DNA from: Chimonanthus salicifolius
Taxonomy: Eukaryota > Streptophyta > Magnoliopsida > Laurales > Calycanthaceae
NCBI GenBank assembly: GCA_013350335.1
Contig: CM023538.1
Location: 51,821,269 to 51,885,268 of the forward strand
Direction of reading: 5' to 3'
DNA: 64,000 bases
Shown here: in pieces, positions 47,101 to 59,100 of the stretch
Layout of the letters: each line of letters starts with the position of its first letter
Numbering within the stretch: position 1 is the first letter of the stretch
Notes under the pieces: generated by a model
Database searches by the model: none
The model's input: the letters and a program-made list of their open reading frames with translations, nothing else
Told to the model about the DNA's origin: nothing
Made by a program: the position numbers and the translations under genes

Positions 47101-50100
47101 TTTACCAGGTGCAGTTGACCAAGAAACTCAGTGGGTGGATTAGGCCAGTTAATTATTGGAAATTTTTAGTTTGAAGCTGAAGTGCAAAACAAGTGCCATA
47201 GTAATCCATTAAAGTTTAAAATTTAATAACCAAGTCCCAAAATTTTAAACTATTACTGTCAAATGTCAATCACAGCTACTTAATTGTATACATTCATATC
47301 ATAGATATATAATTATGATAATAATAAAAAAAATGTAAAAATATCCCTAAATGTTTATTCTTTTGAAAAGGTTAAAATAAATTCTATGTGACTTGAATGA
47401 CAGAAATATAAATTAACCTGAAGAATTGAGTTAAATTAAATTATAAAATGCCAAAAATTCCCAGTGAATCTGATAGGTAGGCAAATTATGTCTAGTGATA
47501 GAATTTTGGAATTGGAGTCGAGGTTATTGACTTGAAGTAAATATTAAGAGAAGGAATTGGGAGAACTGGGCGATGTAAAATTTCTTTTTGAAAAATGGTG
47601 AAGTCCTTGAATATGGACCAAAAAAGGGAGAAAACATTAAGTTAACCATTTATTCTATTCAGGACTTTCACAAGAACTGCAAGCTTTCCAATAATATGGG
47701 TGCAAGCTTCGTAATGTTGATTCCCAAGATTGAAAGGGGTTGAATCTATCAAAGATTTTTAGCCCATTAGCCTGGTTGGAAGCTGTTACAAGATCGTCGC
47801 ATAGGTTCTCACTTCTAGACTTAAAAATGTCCTTCCCTTAGTCATCTCCCCTTTCCAGAGTGCTTTCATTCATGGGCTGCAAATTCTTGATAGTGTTCTA
47901 CATGCTTCATAACGTTGATTCCCAAAAAAGGGAGTAAGCATTAAGTTAACCATTTAATCTATTCAGGACATTCACAAGAACTGCAAACTTTCCAATAATA
48001 TGGGTGTAAGTTTCATAACATTGATTCCCAAGGTTGAAAGGGTTTGAATCTATCAAAGTTTTTTCACCCATAGCCTGGTTGGAAGCTGTTACAAGATCTT
48101 TGCAAAGGTTCTCACTTCTAGACTTGAAAGTGTCCTTCCCTTAGTCATCTCCCCTTTTCAGAGTGCTTTCGTTCATGGGCTGCAAATTCTTGATAGTGTT
48201 GTGCTTGCTTCGAAGTGCTTCCATTCTAAACTTCAGGAAGGCAGCACGGGTATTCTATGCAAGTTGGATCTGAAGAGAGCTTATGACAGAGTTAGTTGGG
48301 ACTTCTTGTTGTACTTCCTTCAGCGGTGGGATTTGGGGTTAAATGGAGAAGTTGGATTCTTGAATGCCTTTCTTCGGCCAAATACTTTATCCTTGTTAAT
48401 GGATCCCCAAAAGGCTATATTCAAGCATCTAGGGGACTCATGTAGGGGGCCAGTAGGGGGACCCTCTATCTCCTTTTTCCTTTTCACTATCGTTCGTGAA
48501 GCATTGAGTTGTATGATTAATTCCGTTGCTATGGAAAGCAAGCTTCATGGCTATTTGGTTTCTAGCTCTAGCACCTCCGTTTCACATCTCCAATACACAT
48601 ATTACACCCTTATATTTTGTGGAGCTAACATCGATAAGATTCGCTCACTTAAAGCCACTCTGTGGTGTTTAGAAGTGATTTCTTGCCTGAAGATAAATTT
48701 CTCTAAATCTGAGATTATCAGTATCAATATTGACCATTCTTTGGCCCAGTGCTTGGCTAATGAGTTTGGTTGTAAGCTTGGGAATATTCACATCTCCTAC
48801 CTGGGCCTCCTTTGCTTTTGTAAGGTGCCAAGAGTCTGGTGGGATCACATCATCGAGAGAGTGGAAGCCAAAGTTGATTCTTGGAGGGAAAATTCTTATA
48901 TTTCGGAGGAAGAATCACCTTGACTAAATGGCGCTTGCAAACCTTCCCATCTATTTCTTTTCATGCTACAAATGTCCAGCAGATGTCATTCTCCTCCTAG
49001 AAGGAATTTAGAGGAACTTCTTATGGCTAGGATCCAGTGAAGTGAAGAAATTTCGCTTGGTCAGTTGGGTGTGCCGCCCGTTTTGTGCTGGTGGGCTTGG
49101 TATCCGATCCGTGAGGTCTGTTAATTTGGCTCTCCTCGGAAGCTGGCTGTGGATGCTCGGAGAATATGCGGTGGGTCTCTGGAAGTCTATCTTGGTAGAG
49201 AAATGCCCTATCGGAAATAATGGTTGGTTTCTCCCCAAAGAGCGCTTCTTTCTTCTGGTGAGGAATATGCTCGGTGCAGCCTCTTTTCTCGGCTTATATC
49301 CGATACAGGGTTGGTTCCAGGGAATAGGATCTCCTTTTAGTGGGATTCCTGACTTCTTTATTGTGCTCGTAATTTGAGGTTCCTTGATTTGTTTAGAGTT
49401 GCTTCAGATCCTTCGGCTATGGTTTGCACTGCTTCTCTCGAAGTAATGATGGTACTGTGTGGTTCCAGCATTTTGCAGAAACCTGAATGATTGGGAAGTG
49501 GTCTTTCTCCTTAATCTCCCACAGACCCTTAGCAGTTGCTACATTAGCCCCTGGAAAGAAGATCACAGGATTTGTGTGCCCGACTGCCGTTGAGAGTCTT
49601 GGATTAAGTGGAAGGTTGCTAGTTGGGGTTCTATCTTGCCAGAGTTCAGATTTACTCCAGTAGAGTACATTTTGCATAATTGGTCAGCTGTTTTCTGGGA
49701 TGTTCCTTGTCGGTCCAGGCCTTCCCCTCATCGGATGCCTCCACCGTCTGGTTTCTTTAAGCTTGACTTTGATGGGTGTGTTTTTGGGGCTCCTGGGCCT
49801 GTAGGCAATTGGTTGCGTAATTAGAAGTGAAGATGGCTCTGTCATCATTGCTTTTTTTGGCCCTTGCATCTTTGTTTTGCTTATATGGCTGAAGCTAAGG
49901 CCCTCCATTTCGGCATCAAACTCGTGGTTCAGAAGAGGCTTATCCCACTGATTGTTGAAGGCAACTCCTTCCTGCAGCATCAGACGGGCTTCAAATGCAG
50001 TTCCTTCCCATGGATTATTGCGGATGTCGCCGAGGAATTTGCTTACCTCTGCAGATCTGGTTCATTCTCCTTTGTCCATGTTTTGAGGGGGCAAACGGAG

Positions 50101-53100
50101 AAGCAGATTCTTTGGCCAAGAAAGGGGTTACAAGGGATTGGGTGGTTTCATGGTGATATTGATTTTTGTTTGGCCTAGTTATTGTTGCTTAGTGGCGTGT
50201 TGGCAGGCCTTACTGGTTAGGTATCCCTCTTTTTGGCCCTGCTCTTTTGTTTCTCAGCCTGTCCTTTATGTTTTTTTCTTCAGTTTTGGTCCGTCTGGTT
50301 TTTTTTTTTGGATATGCTCTTGGCCCATCTGGTCTTTTTTCCCCCCCTTCAATTTTGGCCTGTCTGACCTTTGGCTCCCTTCTTCTCTTAATAAATTATA
50401 ATCTTTCGAAAAAAAAAATGAGCATTCCTATAGATAGCATTTTGAAATGCAATTGCAACACCTTGCCCTAATTGAAGAGAGACGGTGTGTGTGTGTGTGT
50501 GTATGTGCGCATGCATGTGTATGTGTGTGCGCACGCGCGCTTGTGTATGTGTGTGTGATGCGGGATCGATGCTATCGGCAGAGCGATCCAACAAAATCGG
50601 AGATCCCGAGTCTTTGCTGAGATTGGGAGAAAGAATTCTCCTTCACCCCAAAGGGCCACTCCCTAGAGTCATCCGGTGTCTATGTGGGTAGGGAGGCTTG
50701 CACATGCCCTAAGGATTAGTCGCGTGCTCTTAGAGGCTTGGACACCTTAGTCATAAAAAAAAAAAAATGAATTCTCCTATTGAAGTAGCTCATTCGCCAA
50801 GTGAAAAGCCATGTACTTGCCTCTTTCCAAAAAGAAAAAGGAAAAAAAAAAAAAGCAATTTACCTGCGTGACTCCTTTCAAGGTATTCCAGTATATCTTT
50901 GTTTCAGACCTACATTGGTATGGTTAGAAAGCTCAAAGCAAGTAGACTATTTACTACATGGTTGTAAAAATCCTATGATTTACAATTTGAATCTTACAAG
51001 TTAATACAAGTTTTCATAGAAAATGATTTCTTATGGGAAATCCCAATTATCAAGAACCATGATTTTAAAATTTATATAGTTTCTTACTAAAAGATGATTT
51101 CTCCTTCATGATTCAATTCAATTTTTGAAATATTGGTTTCATAAGCTACACATAATCACATTCAATTACAAAGCCATATACATGAATTTTGTCTTTTTCC
51201 TTCCCATAGTGAACATTATTTACTTATGTGATATCATCCACCATTTTAATTGTCATTTATATTGATGGTTTGAGATGGGATTAATGGCTTTCTTGCATGA
51301 AGAATGGTGATGGTGATGACAACAATGATGAAAATCGTTCTTCAAAAAAAAAACAATGATGAAAATCTTTTTGCATTTTATTTTAAAAAAAATTAAAATA
51401 TTCTTGGGAAAAATAACTTAAACTTACATTTGGTGCCTAGAATGATTTAATTTACAATTATGATTTTTAAAATGTTTTTTTAGGGTTTAGGGTTTCGTTG
51501 TGTAACAAGACATTATTTTATATTGTGGAAGAGTGGAGGAGAAAATCTACACATTATTCCATTTCCTTGTCAATGGTTTGGACATGATTAGCATTAAGGA
51601 GTTTACCTGAGGACATGTTCTTGTGCAGCCTTTTACAGGAAAGCCGTAACGGAGAAAACATATTCTCACATTGAGTCATCTTCCATTGTTTTGGATCAAC
51701 TATCTTCATGGAAAGTCATTTATGCTTCTTGGAATTGTCCATAATTTTTTTTTTCAGAAACTAGATTTCAAGGGGGAAGAGTTGGGAAAATAATTTCCAT
51801 GATTTATAACTTTCAAGACTTACGAACCAATCATGAATTGGGCCATGGCTATGCAAGAATTTGTGAATATTATCAATTGAATGTTCTTGTTCCTGGATGC
51901 TCCATAGAATTGATTTGCCTATTCCTTTCCTCTGCATAGAAACATTTACTCTGACTTCTGAGTTACAAGAGCAATCTATTTTCCAATCCTTTCTTTGTTT
52001 TTAATTCTAGAAAAAGATCAGTTTATATCTAATATAGGATTTAGATATAGATATCAGATCATGGCATGGGTTCATGGACCCAATATTTCTTGATGCATCA
52101 AATATTTTTTTGTTCCAACAATGCAATGGAAAACGAATGCAAGAAGCAGTAGTAAATAATACAAGAAAGGCTTATCAAGCTTGAGCCTACCAGTTATTAG
52201 GTTGTACTGAGGCAGGTGGGGGCTAGAAGCCTTGAACCCAACCCAATTTGCACTCACATAAGATATTACATTTATAAGTAAATATTTTTGAAATAACTAT
52301 GTATTGTATATGATTATATAGTATCCAGATTTAGGTGGGATTGATCTAGACCTGAAGCTGATAATAGAGCTGAATTTCAATTCATTAATAAATAACTGTG
52401 GAAACACTTTGTAGCGACAAATAATAGAAATTCTATAAAAGCAAAATCTTCAGTATTTCCTTTTCTATGGAATAGGAACTCTTGAAGACTAACTTTGTGG
52501 AAAATGGTGGTGCATGTATGTGGCCATGAGCAACGGAATTTTACAAGAACCACTAAGGCCTTGTTTGTGTGTTTCCTTTCCATTTTCCAAGGAAAATTTA
52601 CCTTCCTCATCAAATGAGGAGATCATTGTTAAAGTTAAGGCTAGTTTCTTCTTCGCTTTCTATTTTCCTATATTTGCTTTACTACCCAATTTTCCAAGGA
52701 AAATCATGTTGAGGAATGTGCAAAGTTTGATTCCTCTTTTTCCTAAGTTCATTCTGAAACTCAAAGAAAGAGAGTGAAGAGGAAAGAAAGGGGGGGGGGA
52801 ATGGTTTATCGGTTGGTTTGTATGGGGTTATGTATGGATTAGAAACCTTCCCTCTATGTTTTTGGACTGAAGCAAATGCATGAAGATCTATGTGTACATT
52901 TTGCATTTCTTTGGGTAAAGGGTCTGCACACATTCATGAAGATGTGAGAATGATTATGAGATTATTCAACAATTGAATCCTGTTATAGGTTAAATACTCA
53001 AAAGAACTTGGACAAGTTGGTCCCAGTTGACATTCCGAGAAAAGTTGAAAAAACTTGTCTAAGTTTCTCAACTCAATTGGATTTCGAGTCGAGTTTGAGT

Positions 53101-56100
53101 ATTGTGTTTTGGAACTACGGATCCTACATATGTTTCCTCTCATTAGCCTTATTCTTAAAAAACTTGAATTGTCATACCCCCCTCCCCCTCCCAATTTCAT
53201 CTTTTGATGACAATACTACTAAACCTTTTTGAACTTCTGGTGTGGAGGGAATGAAGAATTAATCATGGAAATTGTGTTCCAAAATATTTATACTGATGAA
53301 AGTTTAACGAGTCTGCATTTTTTGGTACTTCAATCAATATTGTGATGTTCATATGATGTGAATGGCCATTTTCGGGCTTGGTTGTAGCAACTTATTGTAC
53401 TTGACAAATTGTTTAGGTCTCAAGATGTAGCTTTTAGCTTGGACCAAGTTCACTAATTTCATAGCTGTCATTGTGAAGGTTCAGTCAAACTGCAAAGGGG
53501 CAATGCATGAAGATCTATGTGTACATTTTGCATTTCTTTGGGTAAAGGGTCTGCACACATTCATGAAGATGTGAGAATGATTATGAGATTATTCAACAAT
53601 TGAATCCTGTTATAGGTTAAATACTCAAAAGAACTTGGACAAGTTGGTCCCAGTTGACATTCCGAGAAAAGTTGAAAAAACTTGTCTAAGTTTCTCAACT
53701 CAATTGGATTTCGAGTCGAGTTTGAGTATTGTGTTTTGGAACTACGGATCCTACATATGTTTCCTCTCATTAGCCTTATTCTTAAAAAACTTGAATTGTC
53801 ATACCCCCCTCCCCCTCCCAATTTCATCTTTTGATGACAATACTACTAAACCTTTTTGAACTTCTGGTGTGGAGGGAATGAAGAATTAATCATGGAAATT
53901 GTGTTCCAAAATATTTATACTGATGAAAGTTTAACGAGTCTGCATTTTTTGGTACTTCAATCAATATTGTGATGTTCATATGATGTGAATGGCCATTTTC
54001 GGGCTTGGTTGTAGCAACTTATTGTACTTGACAAATTGTTTAGGTCTCAAGATGTAGCTTTTAGCTTGGACCAAGTTCACTAATTTCATAGCTGTCATTG
54101 TGAAGGTTCAGTCAAACTGCAAAGGGGCAATGCCTGGGCATGCGTCTGAAATGCACCTAGGCATGTCATTAAAATGGGTCTTGGCAAGCCTAGGTGTGCG
54201 TTTGACCACAATGGTGAGCAAATTAATTATAAAACCTTTTGTCCTCTGAACATATCAGGCATTTTGATAAGAAAAGTATATGGAGATGGATACATTAAGA
54301 TGGATGTATGGAGTAACAAATATGTGGAATTAGAAATGAGTGCATTAAAGGAAAGTTAAATGTTGCTCCCATAGGAGAAAATATGAATGCCATTTGAGAT
54401 AGCTTGGGTACATAACACGATGATTGCAAATATCCCTCTATGAAGAATAGAAGTGATGCGGTGCATCAACAAGCAGCTTCCATTTTCCTATTTTTTGCTA
54501 TTTTCGTGGTTTTCTATTTCCATAGCTTTCTTCTTTTTTCTTTTTGTTTTTAGCAAGGATTTATTTTTAGTAGGTTGAAAGTTTATATATGATTTAGCCC
54601 TTTGAGGCAAAACACACAATTGAATGAATAAGATTTGAGATTTTCGAGCAAACCTTGCTTGTGCCGTGCATTGGCGTGAGGAGTGAGTCCTTTTGGCTTG
54701 AAGCTTGGTGTGAGGCCATCCCACCTTCTTCTACATGCATTCTTCTTCTCTTTTCTCTTTTCCTTATCTTTTCTTAGAGCCGCGACCCTTCCTCTTGCTG
54801 TCCCAACTTCCGCCTCTGCCTAAGGCTTTTCCTCTTCATCGCAGACCCCTATAACCCTCCCTGGGTTTTCGCTAGTGTCCCTAACCCACATCTGCTTATC
54901 TCCACTTTCTAAAACCCACTCCAGTGCCTTCGTTCCTCCCAAATATCTGACCCTGTGCTGCCGTTCCCCCTCCTAAGCCCTTCTCCACACTGCCGCAACC
55001 TCTCTTAACCCTTCTAGCCTATGCCGCATACCCCTAAGTCCTTCCAAACATTACCGTAACCCCATACCATCTCATTACCCATCACCCCTCCTTTTCTATT
55101 TATTCATTGAAAGCACATGATCCTTTGAAGACCATAGACCCTTTTTTTTTTCAATTAAAATCACATATGCTTAATTTATCCAAATCTTGCATCTATTTGT
55201 TCACATCAAATTCTAGAGAATGTTTTGCAATGATTATTTGTGGTAAAATTTATATTAATTAATTGCTAGTATTAATTGGATTTTAATTTCAGCCTGTTTT
55301 AGATTTAGGGTGCATTATTTTCATCCCTTTTAATTTTAGGAAACCAAATTAGGCATTTAGGGTCACCCTATGAGTTGTCTTGCATCAAGAAGGTTTAAAG
55401 GTTATACTTTTAAGATTTTGATTATTGTGGGTAGAAAATATATTATAGATTGTGGTGTGGGGAGTGGAACAATTTAACAAGAAGCTGGCTCTCGATAGAT
55501 GGCATGATGACTCTATGATGGTGATGATGATTAGTTGTGGAAACTTTGCAACCTATTGAAAATGAAATTTAACAAAATGGGGAAAAAGGGAGTTTTTGGA
55601 TTGTATTTGGTCTAGGTTTTGTAGGTTATGGTATGATGATTAGTGTCCGGATCTTTGTGGGTGTTTGGATTCAAATGGCTTTCCAGGCTATTTCTTTCAC
55701 ATGTTTCTTCATAGAGAAGTTAGAAACAAGTTCTTTTCTCTGGAAAAAAAAAAAGTAAAGAGGAAAGGGTTCTTTCTTCCAAGTTCGGCACCTTATAATA
55801 AATTTCATATCCTATTGAATCAAAATGGTGTCTCTAAAAGGTACTCTTTGTTTATTGATATTACTTTTGCACTTCATTTTTTTCAATCATGAAAGGAGTT
55901 AGACTTAGGACTTTGTTGTTTTACTTCCCCTATTTTTTCATTGAGATTCAAGGGTCTGCTTGGAAATTTCCATGCAGCCAGCTACCTGTTATTATCTACA
56001 TTTGATCTCTCTTGCATTTATATTATAATGTTAGGGTTTTGGTGCATTTCTTTAGCTTATCTATTACGCATGTTTGTAATGTTTCTGGGACAGTACATTG

Positions 56101-59100
56101 CCGTAAGTTTTTTTTTTTTTCCGAAAGTTAATACATTGCCTCAAGTCCTTTTGTTATTAGAAGAAGATGGCGCTTCTTCTGGATATAACTATGTGAGAAC
56201 TTCAAGTTTGAATTATCTTTAGGGAAGTGATACATGCCTGTGCCTTTGGTTATCTGTTTTTACACAAGTTCATTGCCGGGCTTCATTTCTGAGACCGTTG
56301 CTTAAATTTGCAGTTTGTTCACTGTATTGTCTGGGCAAAAGACCTGCTCTTTGCAAAGCTGTTCGGAGACAAAAATCAGGAAAATGATCTGAATGTGCGT
56401 TCAAATGATTCTGCTAGCTCCTCAAAACCTATAGAAGATGTTTTTGAGCGAAATCTGGATGAAGATCCTGAACAGTATGGACCGAGAATATATGACCACG
56501 TCTTTGGGTATAACATTGAAATGGCTTTATCCAATGAAGAAACATGGCGGAATAGAAATAGACCAACACCTATATATATAAGAGATGTCCTGCCAGACAA
56601 GCCCCTTCAGCTGAACGGAAACTTAGGGGAGAATATTGTGAATGGTGACTCCAATCTGTCAGCAATGTCTTCTCTAGGTCTGAAGAATCCACAGGACATC
56701 TGGAGTCTACTAGAAAATACCAGAGTTTTTCTGGATTCTTTGAAACTTTTCTTAGAGAAAAGAAAAGAGGTCTTCCTCTAAGTACTTTTATATGTTAATT
56801 TTTGTTCTCTTGAATTTATTTTCATCATTGGATTAAATTTTTTTATTAGCACTTGTGGTTTATTTGCTTATTTTCCAGGATATAGGAAACCTTACTTTTG
56901 ACAAAGATGACCAGTTGGCAGTGGAATTTGTTACTGCTGCAGCAAATATCAGGGCAACATCTTTTGGTATTCCAATGCAAAGCCTCTTTGAGGCAAAAGG
57001 TATTGCCGGAAATATTGTGCATGCTGTTGCAACAACAAATGCCATTACAGCGGGTTTGATTGTGATAGAAGCAATCAAGGTACTCCAAAGTGATGCTAGC
57101 AAGTACAGGTACAAATCAAATACTCTTTGCTCATTATTAACCATGTTTGTTTGTCACAGGTGGATTGATTTTGAATAAAAAATTGTATTGATTGTGGGAA
57201 AGTACATCTAATCACCTATACAAGTATAATCCCAGCAAAACCCCTCTGAAATGTTCTATAATTGCCTCATGCTTCCCTTTCCCACATTTTATCAACACAT
57301 CAGTTATGTTGTTTGCCATCCTCCTTGCATGTACAAAAGACTGTGGGCCTCCATGCTAATGCACCTATGTGTATTTTCCCTAGGAATCATTGCAGATCGC
57401 CTAGGCATTTTTGCCTTCCCACTTGCCTTTGCAACTGCTTTAGCTGAATCTCCCACTGCAATGAGGTTGCCTTGATATTTCACTTGGAATGTTTTAAGCA
57501 TTTTGTGGATCACTAATTAACGCTGCCTCATTTGACTCTAATGTGTATTACTGTACCTCTACCTGGTCCATCATTTCTAATAATTTAGTGTACGGCGGTA
57601 TATTAAGTGCCATAGTGAAAGGATTTCTCTGAAACTATTGTTCACGAAATTTGTTTGCTTTGTGTAAAGAGTATCTGTACATATTGGAATCTGGTATGGG
57701 TATGAGGTATTATCCCATATAATATTCTATTGGATTAAATAAATAATATTTCAAAGAAAATAGAACAAATGTTTCAAAAACAATCAAGTTGTTGCAAAAA
57801 CAATAAGTAATTCAGTTTTCCTATTTTAGTTTAATCTAAAAGGTAAGGTGTGATAATAATTTGTCACTTTGGAGAACATTGCTAAGATAAGCAGACATGT
57901 CTGACATGGGTCTGACTCATTTGAAATAACCTGCCCAACAGTGTACTCTAATTTGTATTTCCTCATACATCTGTGTAAGCTCCCTCTAGTTTCCCTTCCT
58001 TTGAACCGGATCCCTACCTAATAAGATCCCATTCTAGGTTACACTTGTACTATGATACCATTAATCTTTGGGGCCTTAAAAAACATATCTAAAACAATGT
58101 TGTTAAAATCGCACAATTCACGGTTCGAATCGTGGGCTAAGACAAGCAAAATCGCATGTAAAATCAGAAAAGGGTGAAAATCGTACGATTTTAGAGTTGA
58201 ATTGCAAATCATGCGATTCAAACTCTAAAATCGTAGAATCGTGCGATTACAGTGTATCTGATTAATCCTATGCTTTGTTCTTCTTTTTCGTGCAATGTTT
58301 TCTCTGCTTTGTTCTTCTTTTTCGTTGATCTTTCTCCTTCTTTCTCTTCAGTTTCCGCTGCAGATCTCCTCGTCTTTCTCCTCCTTTTTCTCTTCAGTTT
58401 CCGCCGCTCTTCCTTTTCTTCTTTTCTTTCATTTCTCAGGCATGGGTTTCCACTCCCATGCTTTAGTTTACTTTGCTTTACTTACATTTGTGCAATGGTG
58501 TATACTTTACTCCTATTTTAATTTCGTTGTGAGGAGGCTCCTATGCTTTAGTTTACTTTGCTTTACTTACATTCATGCGACGGTGTACACTTTAATCTTA
58601 TTTTAATTTCGTTGTGGGGAGGCCTTCTACTTAGTTTTTACTCTCTTTTTTGTTGGGACTACTTTTATATTTTTATTTTTTTACTATTGTTTTTAATTAA
58701 AAGATATCTTTTATTTCTTTCAAACTTATGTATCTATTTAAAAAAAATAAAAATCTCTAATTTTTTACTTTTAAGAAATAATGAATACTAATAAAATTTA
58801 TTAAATGCCCTAAAATAGTACTTCTAATTTTTTTTTAAATATTTGATGGATGTTATTAGTTATTATTTAAAATTTTAAATGTTGTTGATTTATTTGTTGA
58901 TTTCTTAATATTTATATTATTTAAATCTCATATTAATATATTTTTGTGCTTTTTTTTTTGTGGATGGTTATTTATGATGGATGATAAATGTCAAATTTGT
59001 AGATGTGACTAGAAATTTTGTGAATTTAAAAGAATATTATTATTCTATGTCATGTTATATGTAATTATAGTAGAAGTAATAGTTTTAATAAAAACATTAT

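Larger units (their letters stand above)
39208..56313 (+). other. UBA2 intron 5 (17.1 kb)
   Basis: The largest intron. It holds an RTE-type LINE in two parts (39985-41400 and 42285-43035), L1-type LINE pieces (43430-44420, 44630-46735, 47625-50418), SINE copies (43999-44176, 45840-46025, 50650-50769), a GT microsatellite, a 627 bp tandem duplication (52875-54128) and an inverted copy of the intron 4 repeat (54580-55410). I see nothing coding in 50770-52870 or 55420-56310. Confidence 0.85.

Noticed and set aside
52934..53827. Two identical 88-codon frames (and two identical 74-codon frames on the other strand) suggesting duplicated small genes
   Set aside because: They are a by-product of the 627-bp DNA duplication; no start context, domain or splice evidence supports a protein.
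58252..58606. Hydrophobic 89-103 codon frames resembling a small membrane protein
   Set aside because: They read through the T-rich, internally duplicated core of the hAT-like element.
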